A DNA stretch of 64,000 nucleotides, from positions 124,001 through 188,000 of the forward strand of contig NZ_KB893783.1 in NCBI RefSeq assembly GCF_000374165.1. Direction: 5' to 3'. Position numbers and translations under genes: made by a program. This document shows, in pieces, positions 30,653 through 38,499 of the stretch. This DNA comes from Parafrankia elaeagni (GTDB lineage Bacteria > Actinomycetota > Actinomycetes > Frankiales > Frankiaceae). The first letter of the stretch is position 1, and each line of letters starts with the position of its first letter. The notes under the pieces were generated by a model. It saw only the letters and a program-made list of their open reading frames with translations. It was not told the origin of the DNA and did no database searches.

Positions 30653-32536
30653 GTGGCAACTCCCGTGTCCGAAGTGGTTGGAGTCGCCGACCTGGAGACG
30701 GTTCGGGAACTCGCGCAGCAGCTGCGCGTCGACTCGGTACGCAGCAGCACCTCGGCGGGCTCCGGCCATCCGACATCCTCCATGTCCGCCGCGGACGTCA
30801 TGGCTGTGCTGCTCGCGCGGCACCTCCGCTACGACTGGGACAACCCCGACGATCCCGCGAACGACCATCTGATCTTCTCCAAGGGGCACGCGTCGCCCCT
30901 GATCTACTCGATGTTCAAGGCCGTCGGCGTGGTCTCCGACGAGGAGCTCATGACCGGCTACCGCCGGTTCGGTCACCGCCTGCAGGGCCACCCGACGCCG
31001 ATCCTGCCGTGGGTGGACGTCGCGACCGGCTCACTGGGCCAGGGCCTGCCGGACGCCGTCGGGGTCGCGCTCGCCGGCAAGTTCCTGGACAAGGCGCCCT
31101 ACCGGGTCTGGGTGGTCTGCGGCGACAGCGAGATGGCCGAGGGCTCGATGTGGGAGGCGCTGGACAAGGCCTCCTTCTACGGCCTGTCGAACCTGATCGC
31201 CATCGTGGATGTCAACCGGCTCGGCCAGCGCGGGCCGACGGAGCTCGGCTGGGACATGGCCGCCTACGCCCGCCGGGTCGAGGCCTTCGGCGCCCGCGCC
31301 GTCGTGGTCGACGGCCATGACCTGGGTGCGATCGACGCCGCCCTCGCCGACGCCGAGGACGCGGCCCGACCGACCGTGATCCTGGCCCGTACCCGCAAGG
31401 GGGAGGGCTTCTCCGAGGTCGCCGACGTCGAGGGCTGGCACGGCAAGCCGCTGACCGGCGACATGGCCGAGCGGGCGATCATCGAGCTGGGCGGCGAGCG
31501 CAACCTGCGCGTGCGCGGCCCGGTGCCGCCCGCCGACATGACGCGGGCGAAGCACCAGGCCCGCCCGGCGTTCACCCTGCCGACCTACGAGCTCGGCGCC
31601 AAGGTCGCCAGCCGGCGGGCGTACGGCCAGGCCCTGGCCGCGATCGGGGCGTGGACGGACGTGGTCGCCCTGGACGCGGAGGTCAGCAACTCGACCTACG
31701 CCGAGGACTTCACCAAGGCCCATCCGGACCGGTTCTTCGAGATCTTCATCGCCGAGCAGCAGCTGGTCGCGGCGGCGGTCGGGCTGTCGGTGCGCGGCTA
31801 CGTCCCGTTCGCCTCGACCTTCGCGGCGTTCCTGTCCCGGGCGTACGACTTCATCCGGATGGCGGCCATCTCGCAGGCGGACATCCGGCTCTCCGGGTCG
31901 CACGCCGGCGTGGAGATCGGCGCCGACGGCCCGTCCCAGATGGCGCTCGAGGACCTCGCGATGATGCGGGCGGTCGGTGGGTCGACCGTGCTGTACCCGA
32001 GCGACGCGACGTCCACCGCGAAGCTGGTCGAGGTCATGGCCGGTCTGCGCGGTGTCAGTTACATGCGGACGACCCGTGGCGCCTACCCGGTTCTCTACGG
32101 GCCCGACGAGCAGTTCGTGCCAGGCGGCTCCAAGGTCCTGCGCAGCTCGGACGCCGACACCGTCACGCTGATCGGCGCCGGCGTCACCCTGCACCACTGC
32201 CTGGCCGCGGCGGACGTCCTCGCCGGTGAGGGCGTGTCGGCCCGGGTGATCGACCTGTACTCGATCAAGCCGGTCGACGCCGCGACCCTGGCCGAGGCCG
32301 CGCGGGCGACCGGCGGCCGGCTGGTCGTCGCCGAGGACCACTACGCCGAGGGCGGCATCGGCGGCGCCGTGCTGGAAGGGCTCGCCAGCGCCCTGCGGGA
32401 CGGCGACGTCTCCGTGCGGCTCGCCCACCTGTCGGTCACCGAACTGCCCGGGTCCGGTACGCCTGACGAGCTGCTGGACTTCGCCCGCATCTCGACCCCG
32501 CACATCGTCGAGGCCGCGCGGGGCCTGCTTCGCTGA
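30653..32536 (+). CDS. tkt: Transketolase, animal-type
   Basis: The 627-residue enzyme transfers two-carbon units in the pentose phosphate pathway using thiamine diphosphate. Motifs include GSGHPTSSMSAADVMAVLLA near residue 39, GDSEMAEGSMWEALDKASFY near 161 (cofactor site), GSHAGVEIGADGPSQMALED near 415, and EDHYAEGGIGGAV near 562. Its length and these blocks are much closer to animal transketolases (about 620 residues) than to the usual 660-700 residue bacterial Tkt. The GTG at 30653 has AAGGAG 6 nt upstream; the frame is open further upstream without similarity. Transcribed alone, ending at a strong hairpin. Confidence 0.9.
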   Translation: MATPVSEVVGVADLETVRELAQQLRVDSVRSSTSAGSGHPTSSMSAADVMAVLLARHLRYDWDNPDDPANDHLIFSKGHASPLIYSMFKAVGVVSDEELMTGYRRFGHRLQGHPTPILPWVDVATGSLGQGLPDAVGVALAGKFLDKAPYRVWVVCGDSEMAEGSMWEALDKASFYGLSNLIAIVDVNRLGQRGPTELGWDMAAYARRVEAFGARAVVVDGHDLGAIDAALADAEDAARPTVILARTRKGEGFSEVADVEGWHGKPLTGDMAERAIIELGGERNLRVRGPVPPADMTRAKHQARPAFTLPTYELGAKVASRRAYGQALAAIGAWTDVVALDAEVSNSTYAEDFTKAHPDRFFEIFIAEQQLVAAAVGLSVRGYVPFASTFAAFLSRAYDFIRMAAISQADIRLSGSHAGVEIGADGPSQMALEDLAMMRAVGGSTVLYPSDATSTAKLVEVMAGLRGVSYMRTTRGAYPVLYGPDEQFVPGGSKVLRSSDADTVTLIGAGVTLHHCLAAADVLAGEGVSARVIDLYSIKPVDAATLAEAARATGGRLVVAEDHYAEGGIGGAVLEGLASALRDGDVSVRLAHLSVTELPGSGTPDELLDFARISTPHIVEAARGLLR

Positions 32537-32547
32537 TCACCGCGCAC

Positions 32548-32597
32548 GACCGCGGGCCGCCCGCGCTGGTCGCCACCAGCGCGGGCGGCCCGCGGTC
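32548..32597. terminator. Strong bidirectional terminator hairpin
   Basis: A perfect 23-bp stem (32548-32570 with 32575-32597) closes on a 4-nt CGCC loop between the convergent transketolase and ABC transporter genes. Confidence 0.9.
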
Positions 32598-32615
32598 TGC
32601 CGGGTGCCCCGGACG

Positions 32616-33893
32616 TCACGGGGACGGGTCGGGCCAGAGCCGCGCGGTGCTCCGCAGCGTGGCGAGCACCTGGTCACCGACCTCGAAGGCGGGCTGATCG
32701 GTCGCCACCCCGGTCCGGGCGCGCAGCTGCGCGGGGGATCCCCCGTCGTCCTGGAAGTCGAGGGTGACCAGCACCTCGTGGCCGCGGAACTCCCGGGCGA
32801 CGACGCGGGCGACGCGACCCGGCCCGATCCGGGTGGCGTCCGCGAGATCCGGGTCGCTTCCCGGGTCGCTTCCCGGGTCGGTGGTGGATGGTCTCCCGGT
32901 ACGCAGGTCCGTCGGCGCGGCCGTGACCGCGACCTGTTCGGGCCGGACGAGCACCGTGACCCGCGCCGGTCGGCCGCCGCAGGTGCCCGGGCCGGGCGCG
33001 GTGATGCCCGTCGCGGCGGCGTCGGCAGCGGCCACGGGGACCGTGCCCAGCGGTGTGCGGACCTGGTCGCCGTCCCACCATCCGCGCACCAGCGCGGCCT
33101 CGCCCACGAATCCAGCCACCCACGGGTCCGCCGGCCGCGTGTAGACCTGGTGCGGCGGGCCGACCTGGACGATCCGCCCCGCCCGCTGCACCGCCACCAG
33201 GTCGGCCATGCCCAGCGCCTCGTCCTGGTCATGGGTGACCAGGATCGCGGTGGTCCCGTCGGCGAGCAGCGCCGCGCGCACCTCGCGGCGCAGCACAGCG
33301 CGCAGCCCGGCGTCCAGCGCGGTGAACGGCTCGTCCAGCAGGACCAGAGCCGGGCGGGGCGCGAGGGCGCGTGCGATCGCGACCCGCTGCTGCTGGCCTC
33401 CGGAGAGCTGGTGCGGCATGCGGTGCTCGAAGCCCTCCAGTCCCACCAGCGCCAGCACCTCGGAGATCCGGCTGGAACGGCGGGCGGCGTGGTCCAGCCC
33501 GAAGCCGACGTTGCGGGCGACGTCGAGGTGCGGGAACAGCGCGCCTTCCTGCGGCACGACAACGGCATGCCGATGGTGCGGCGGAAGGTGGACTCCGCGT
33601 CCGGCGACGGTCCTGCCCAGGACGCTGATCTCGCCCGCGTCCAGGCGCTCGAAGCCGGCGACCGCCCGCAGCAGGGTGGTCTTCCCGCAGCCGGACGGGC
33701 CGAGCACGGCCATCAGCGAGCCCGCCGGCACGTCGAGGTCGAGGCCGTCGAGCGCCCGGACCGAGCCGAAGCCGCGTACCGCCCCGCGAATCCTCAGCGC
33801 CGGCGGGTCCCCGCCCGGGCCGGGGCCGGCGAGCGGGGCTGACCGCTCCGGCCGCTCCGGCCGGGGCGAGCGCGCTGGTCGGCTGCGGCTCAA
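32616..33893 (-). CDS. Iron(III)-type ABC transporter ATP-binding protein
   Basis: The 425-residue ATPase has Walker A GPSGCGKTT at 65-73, the signature LSGGQQQRVAIARALAPRPA near 163-182, Walker B LVLLDEP and the switch His in LVTHDQDEA. A C-terminal TOBE-like extension (VLVRPEQVAV; VLVTLDFQDDGGSPAQLRA) follows. The order substrate-binding protein, permease, ATPase matches FbpABC/FutABC ferric-iron importers. The only start before the domain is TTG at 33893, overlapping the permease stop in TTGA; no ATG or GTG is available until Met61, inside the domain. The reading frame stays open upstream, antisense to real sense only in part. Putrescine or sulfate specificity is less likely from context. 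Confidence 0.84.
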   Translation of the reverse strand: MSRSRPARSPRPERPERSAPLAGPGPGGDPPALRIRGAVRGFGSVRALDGLDLDVPAGSLMAVLGPSGCGKTTLLRAVAGFERLDAGEISVLGRTVAGRGVHLPPHHRHAVVVPQEGALFPHLDVARNVGFGLDHAARRSSRISEVLALVGLEGFEHRMPHQLSGGQQQRVAIARALAPRPALVLLDEPFTALDAGLRAVLRREVRAALLADGTTAILVTHDQDEALGMADLVAVQRAGRIVQVGPPHQVYTRPADPWVAGFVGEAALVRGWWDGDQVRTPLGTVPVAAADAAATGITAPGPGTCGGRPARVTVLVRPEQVAVTAAPTDLRTGRPSTTDPGSDPGSDPDLADATRIGPGRVARVVAREFRGHEVLVTLDFQDDGGSPAQLRARTGVATDQPAFEVGDQVLATLRSTARLWPDPSP

Positions 33894-35611
33894 CGGAGCA
33901 CCCCCGTTCCGCGCTCGGCCAGCACGCCGGTGCGCCGGGCCAGCAGCCAGGCGGGTCCGGCCGAGACCATCAACAACAGGGCGGCATACGGGGTCGCCGC
34001 CGCGTAGGCCGCCACGCTCGTCTGCGTCCACAGCTCGGTGGCCAGCGTGTCCATGCCGGTCGGGCGCAGCAGCAGGGTCGCCGGCAGCTCCTTGACACAG
34101 GCGATGAAGACCAGCGCGGCGCCGGACGCGACGCCGGGAAGCATCAGCGGCAGGGTCACCCTGCGCAGTACACCGAGCGGGCGCGCCCCCAGGGAGGCGG
34201 CGACCTCCTCGAGAACGGCCGGCGCCTGCGCGGCTGCCGCGGCGATGCCGGCCACGGCAAGCGGCATGAACAGCGCGGCGTAGCCGAGCGCGAGCAGCCA
34301 GGTGCTCTGGTAAAGGGGATAGGCGACGTTGACGCCGAAGAAGACCAGCGACAGGCCGATCACGACTCCGGGCAGCGCGTGGGAGAGATAGGTCAGCCGC
34401 TCCAGCAGCGCCGACAGGCGCCCGGGCGCGCGGACGGCGAGCAGGCCGACCGGCAGGGCGAGGGCCGTGGTCAGTGCCGCGCCCGCGCCGGCCAGAGACA
34501 GCGTCGCACCCGTGGCGCGTGCCACCTCGCCCAGGGCGCCGGGTTCGGAGACCCCGCTGGCCAGCCGCCGCGCCAGGTTCACCGCCGGCAGGCCCAGAGC
34601 CAGCGCGGACAGTCCGGCCATGGCCGTCGCGGCCGGCCACCTGGCCCGTCCCAGGCGTTGCCGCGGATGTGGCCGCCGGGCACCCGAGCCGAGCCGGGTG
34701 TAGCGAGCCTGTCTCGTGCGCGTCGCGCTCTCCGCACCCAGGACGACCACGGTCAGCCCGACCAGTGCCGTGGACAGCATCACCGCGCCGGTCCGGTCGA
34801 AGCCCAGATCGAAGGTCACGAAGACCGCCCGGGTGAACGTGTCCGTACGCAGGATGGACACCGCCCCGAAGTCGGACAGTACATACAGCGCGACCAGCAG
34901 CGCGCCTGCGCTGACCGCCGGGCGGATCTGCCCGAGTGTCACCGCGAGACCGGTGCGCAGCGGGCCCCGCCCGAGCGACGCCGACACCTCCTCCTGCGCG
35001 GGGTCCGCCCCGACCAGGGCTGCTGTCACCGGCAGGAACACGTAGGGGTAGCAGCACAGCGTCAACACGAGCGCCGCCGGCCAGAACCCCTCCAGCCCAC
35101 GGAACGTCGACACCCAGGTGAAGGCGGCGATGTAGGTCGGCACCGCGAGGGGGAGCGCCGCCAGCACGGCGAAGGCGCGCCGGGCCGGCAGATCGGTGCG
35201 GGTGACGGCGACGGCCGAGCCGACACCGAGTACCACACAGCTGACGGTGACCACCGCGGCCAGCGCCAGACTGCGCGCGGTCAGCTCGGCCACGCGTGCG
35301 GTCAGCACCGTGTCGGCCCATCGGGCCCAGCCCGGCTCGACCGCGCGGACCAGCAGGTAGACCAACGGGAGCACCGCCACCGCCGCCGCGCCCAGCGCCG
35401 CCAGGGACAGCGCCGGCCGACGCGGCAGCGGCAGCCGGATGGGCGCCGCCCCCGCCGCCGGCCTCCCGATCGGCTCGGCAGCCCGCGGCTCGGCAGCCCG
35501 CGGCTCGGCAGCCCGTGACTCGGCAGCCCGCGGCTCGGCAGCCCGCGGCTCGGCAGCCCGTGACTCGGCAGCCCGCGGCTCGGCAGTCCGCGGCTCGACA
35601 GCCCGTGACAC
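33890..35611 (-). CDS. Iron(III)-type ABC transporter permease (two fused halves)
   Basis: The 573-residue membrane protein has about 12 helices and two BPD-type permease halves, as in FbpB/FutB. The first half has EEVSASLGRGPLRTGLAVTL near 205-224, the second LEEVAASLGARPLGVLRRVT near 470; both are the EAA loops that contact the ATPase. Its N-terminus is unusual: nine pentapeptide repeats of the form RAAEP at residues 3-47, before the first helix. The GTG at 35611 lies 5 bp after the binding-protein stop; no clear ribosome binding site is seen. It overlaps the ATPase start by 4 bp. Confidence 0.86.
   Translation of the reverse strand: MSRAVEPRTAEPRAAESRAAEPRAAEPRAAESRAAEPRAAEPRAAEPIGRPAAGAAPIRLPLPRRPALSLAALGAAAVAVLPLVYLLVRAVEPGWARWADTVLTARVAELTARSLALAAVVTVSCVVLGVGSAVAVTRTDLPARRAFAVLAALPLAVPTYIAAFTWVSTFRGLEGFWPAALVLTLCCYPYVFLPVTAALVGADPAQEEVSASLGRGPLRTGLAVTLGQIRPAVSAGALLVALYVLSDFGAVSILRTDTFTRAVFVTFDLGFDRTGAVMLSTALVGLTVVVLGAESATRTRQARYTRLGSGARRPHPRQRLGRARWPAATAMAGLSALALGLPAVNLARRLASGVSEPGALGEVARATGATLSLAGAGAALTTALALPVGLLAVRAPGRLSALLERLTYLSHALPGVVIGLSLVFFGVNVAYPLYQSTWLLALGYAALFMPLAVAGIAAAAAQAPAVLEEVAASLGARPLGVLRRVTLPLMLPGVASGAALVFIACVKELPATLLLRPTGMDTLATELWTQTSVAAYAAATPYAALLLMVSAGPAWLLARRTGVLAERGTGVLR
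35471..35605 (-). repeat. Nine tandem 15-bp units encoding RAAEP pentapeptides
   Basis: A 15-bp unit (on the plus strand CGGCTCGGCAGCCCG) is repeated nine times with few changes in the first 47 codons of the permease gene. Variants give AVEP, TAEP and AAES. The unit is a multiple of three, so copy-number changes keep the frame. Confidence 0.95.
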
Positions 35612-35616
35612 GGCGC

Positions 35617-36720
35617 TCAGGGGGTCAGGCCCGAGGCCTGGATGAGAGTGATCGTCTTCTCCAGGTCGTCGAGGTCGTCGAGGTCGATGTCCGGGGCGGT
35701 CAGTTCGTCCAGCGCGGGCAGGCCGGCCGGGCCGGCCACCCCCGCCGCGACGGGGTACTCGAAGGTCCGCTCGGCGAAGTACCGCTGCGCCTGCGGCCCG
35801 AGAAGGTAGTCGACGAACGCCCGTGCCTCGGGGTCGTCGGCCGCCGTGGCGAGGACGCCGACCCCGGCGACGTTGACCAGCGCACCGATGTCGCCACCCG
35901 GGAAGAAATGCAGGCGGGCGTCGAGCTCGTCCGGCCTGACGCCGCGCTCGGCGGCGAGTTCACCGGCGTAGTAGTGGTTGATCAGGCCGGCGTCCAGCCG
36001 ACCGGCGTCGACCTCCTCGAGGACCGCGACGTTGCTGTCGCGGATCTGCGGCTCGTTGGCCGCGAGCCCGGCCAGGAACTCCCGGGCGCGGTCCTCCCCG
36101 TGCAGCACCGTCATCGCGGTGACGAACGCCTGGAACGACGCGTTGGTCGGCACCACTCCGAGCCGGCCGCGCCACTGGGGCTCGGTGAGCTCGAAGACCG
36201 ACGCGGGCAGCTCTGCCTCGGGCACCGCTGCCTCGTTGTAGACCAGCACCCTGGACCGTGCCGTGACTCCGACCCACACACCGTCCGTGGAACGGAAGCC
36301 CTCCGGTACCGCCGACAGGTCCTCGGCGGGCAGCGGAGCGAACAGGCCCTTCTTGGCCACGGCGCCGAGGGCGCCGGCGTCCTGGGCGAGGAAGACGTCG
36401 GCTGGGGAGCGGTCACCCTCTTCCAGCAGCTGCGCCGCCATCTGGGCGGTGTTGCCGTACCGGACGTCGACGTCGATGCCGGTCTCGGCCGTGAACTGTT
36501 CGAGCAGCGGCGCGATCAGCTGCTCGTTGCGGCCGCTGTACAGGGTGAGGGACTCCCCGCCCCCGTCCTCGCTGCCGCAGGCGGCCAGGGCCGTGACGGC
36601 GAGCAGGGTGACGACGAGCGCAGCGCGGGAGGCGGGCCGCGGCCGGCGCCGGAAGCGGCCGTGTCGTGCGGTCGACCCAGGCGGGACGTGGTCGTGTGTG
36701 GGCACGCGGAATCCAGGCAT
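35617..36720 (-). CDS. Iron(III) ABC transporter substrate-binding lipoprotein
   Basis: The 367-residue protein has a basic N-terminus, a hydrophobic signal and the lipobox LAAC at 45-48, so it should be a lipoprotein anchored outside the membrane. The mature part begins SLTLYSGRNEQLIAPLLEQF and contains GLINHYYAGELAAERG near 257, whose paired tyrosines bind ferric iron in FbpA/FutA proteins. It is the first gene of the importer operon. An IdeR-like site lies 75-93 bp upstream. The ATG is preceded by AAGAGGACCTCAGCC, a good ribosome binding site. Confidence 0.88.
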   Translation of the reverse strand: MPGFRVPTHDHVPPGSTARHGRFRRRPRPASRAALVVTLLAVTALAACGSEDGGGESLTLYSGRNEQLIAPLLEQFTAETGIDVDVRYGNTAQMAAQLLEEGDRSPADVFLAQDAGALGAVAKKGLFAPLPAEDLSAVPEGFRSTDGVWVGVTARSRVLVYNEAAVPEAELPASVFELTEPQWRGRLGVVPTNASFQAFVTAMTVLHGEDRAREFLAGLAANEPQIRDSNVAVLEEVDAGRLDAGLINHYYAGELAAERGVRPDELDARLHFFPGGDIGALVNVAGVGVLATAADDPEARAFVDYLLGPQAQRYFAERTFEYPVAAGVAGPAGLPALDELTAPDIDLDDLDDLEKTITLIQASGLTP

Positions 36721-36794
36721 GGCTGAGGTCCTCTTGATGAGACGTGCTGGCGGCGCGACCGGGCCCGGCGCAACTTCTACGATGTTTGTAGAAC

Positions 36795-36813
36795 TTAGAC
36801 TAGCTTTACTTTA
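36795..36813 (-). promoter_or_regulatory. IdeR/DtxR-like iron box upstream of the importer
   Basis: TTAGACTAGCTTTACTTTA agrees with the 19-bp actinobacterial iron box TTAGGTTAGGCTAACCTAA at about 11 of 19 positions, with both outer arms recognisable. It sits in an AT-rich island in otherwise G+C-rich DNA, 75 bp before the binding-protein gene. Repression by ferrous IdeR is inferred. Confidence 0.5.
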
Positions 36814-36941
36814 GTTCGGTCGACTGTGGCCCAGATCACTGCATTCGTCCAACGGTCCGGACGTGGCGCTCTGACCTGTGCCTTCGCCGGCCAGCCTCCC
36901 GCTGGTGCCGCGCTGTCGCGCCGAAACCGGCTGGCGGGCCG

Positions 36942-37976
36942 TCAGCAGTCGCCGTCGAGCGCGCCAGGAAGAGGGAGATCGACCATCGCCTCGACCGCGA
37001 GCCCGCAGGAGGCCGCGGCCAGTGCGGCCGGCAGCACGGACAGCAGCACCCGGATGGGCCGGTTGGTCAGCGCCGGAGCCAGCATCGCCGCGACCCGTCG
37101 GGGGACAGGTCCGGAGCCGTTGGGCAGCGGCAGCCGCCGGGCCGATCGCCGTGGGCCGTCAGGTCCGTCGCCCAGGGCCCCGCCGGGCCGCCGGCCGCCG
37201 TGACGGGCGCAGAGGTCCCGGCGAAGGCTCCCGATGTGCAGCGCGGCCTTGCCGCGAGGAGCATCGGATGAGCTGGTCAGCAGCGCTGCTGCGGTGATCC
37301 CCCGGGCGACGGCGCCGCGGTCGCGGACGACCCGGGCGGCCGCTTCGTCCGCCCAGCGCTCCACCGCGTACGCCAGCAGGGGCGCGAGCGGCCGCAGCCC
37401 CGGATGCGCGGCCGCGGCGAGCCGTGCGGCGAAGGTGTGGCGATGGTGGCGCGCGGCCAGGTGGGCTCGCTCATGGGCGAGGACGACCTCGCGCTGCTCG
37501 GCGGTGAGCGCCGTCATCATGCCGCTGGTGATGACAACCCGGCCCGGTGCGCCGGGCAGCGCGAACGCATCCACTCTCTCGTCGGTGACCACCGTGATGT
37601 CGTCGGTGCCGGGCAGGGCGGCCGCCTCCGCCCGGGCGGCCCGCAGACCGGTCCACTGCCTGCGGGCCGTCGCAGCCACCATCGTCACCTGGGCGAGCAG
37701 CGCGGCCAGAGCGACCCAGGCCACCCAACGGGGCTGCACCGTGTTCTGCCAGGCCTCGCCGCCTGGAACACCGCCGGCCACCAGCCCACTCAGGCTGATC
37801 GCGGCCGGTGCGGCCAGCGCCACAAGGCTGATCATGCTCGCCGCGGCCACCAACAGCGCAGCGGCGGTTCCGGTCGTGACCACCGTGCGGGGCCACACCC
37901 GGTCCACCAGCAGGCGGAGAGCCAGCATCGTCAGCAGCGGGGCGGCGACCACCGACACCAGGAGATGGTCAAGCAC
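36942..37976 (-). CDS. M56 family (BlaR1-like) membrane metallopeptidase
   Basis: The 344-residue protein has three N-terminal membrane helices (within residues 1-105), a zinc protease core with HERAH (HExxH form) near 167 and a further membrane helix near the C-terminus. It lacks the penicillin-binding sensor domain of true BlaR1. M56 proteases are paired with BlaI repressors, which they help inactivate; here the GTG at 37976 overlaps the blaI-like stop by 8 bp. The frame is open upstream into that gene, but the family start (VLDHLLVSVVAAPLL) is at this GTG. The signal sensed is unknown. Confidence 0.82.
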   Translation of the reverse strand: MLDHLLVSVVAAPLLTMLALRLLVDRVWPRTVVTTGTAAALLVAAASMISLVALAAPAAISLSGLVAGGVPGGEAWQNTVQPRWVAWVALAALLAQVTMVAATARRQWTGLRAARAEAAALPGTDDITVVTDERVDAFALPGAPGRVVITSGMMTALTAEQREVVLAHERAHLAARHHRHTFAARLAAAAHPGLRPLAPLLAYAVERWADEAAARVVRDRGAVARGITAAALLTSSSDAPRGKAALHIGSLRRDLCARHGGRRPGGALGDGPDGPRRSARRLPLPNGSGPVPRRVAAMLAPALTNRPIRVLLSVLPAALAAASCGLAVEAMVDLPLPGALDGDC

Positions 37977-38454
37977 GGGGTTGCCGCCGGTCGCGGGCGG
38001 CCGGGGGCTCGTCCTCGGCGCCGGACCCGTCGTGCGGAGGGGCATCGGACTCGGTGATCAGGGCGCGCAGCAACGCCTCGTCGCCGGGTGACAACGCGGC
38101 GAGGAAGTGGGTGAGGGCGAGTCGGTGGTCAGCCTGGTCGTCCAGCAACCGGGTCATTCGCCGCGCGGCGACGGAGGCTGCGTCCCCCGCGGTGTAGCGG
38201 TACGCGCGGCCGTGACGCCTGCGGGTGACCAGGCCCTTCGCGTGCAGCCGGGTCAGGGTCGTGACGACGGCGCTGTAGGAGAGCAGGGAGGAGCCGGGCA
38301 GCCGAGCGCGTACCTGCGCCGGGGACAGCGCGACCTCGGACCGGTGCAGGATCTCGATGATCTCCGTCTCCAGAGACCCCCTGGCCCGCCGGCCGGCGGG
38401 CGGGCCCGTCGCCTCCTGCGGACGGCCGGGCGGCACCGGCTCGTCAGGACTCAT
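37969..38454 (-). CDS. BlaI/MecI/CopY family transcriptional repressor
   Basis: The protein has a winged-helix DNA-binding domain (LETEIIEILHRSEVALSPAQ; YSAVVTTLTRLHAKGLVTRR) and a C-terminal helical dimerisation part. The ATG at 38454 (161 residues) has GGTGGGTGGA directly upstream and is preferred; an ATG at 38466 would add four residues. It forms an operon with the M56 protease, the arrangement of Mycobacterium Rv1846c-Rv1845c. No beta-lactamase gene is in the window, so its targets are elsewhere or include itself. It begins only 46 bp after the end of the adenylation-acyltransferase gene. Confidence 0.86.
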   Translation of the reverse strand: MSPDEPVPPGRPQEATGPPAGRRARGSLETEIIEILHRSEVALSPAQVRARLPGSSLLSYSAVVTTLTRLHAKGLVTRRRHGRAYRYTAGDAASVAARRMTRLLDDQADHRLALTHFLAALSPGDEALLRALITESDAPPHDGSGAEDEPPAARDRRQPRA

Positions 38455-38499
38455 TCCACCCACCATACGGGCGGTGCGACAGGCCTCCGGGCGGGTGCG

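Noticed and set aside
32850..32885. Short direct repeat (CGGGTCGCTTCC) in the ABC ATPase gene
   Set aside because: Only two to three short copies encoding Gly-Ser-Asp-Pro in a linker; too small to be a notable element.
33894..35321. Upstream extension of the ABC ATPase frame through the permease gene
   Set aside because: The extension is the out-of-frame reading of the permease and is Arg/Gly-rich; only the part from TTG 33893 shows family similarity.
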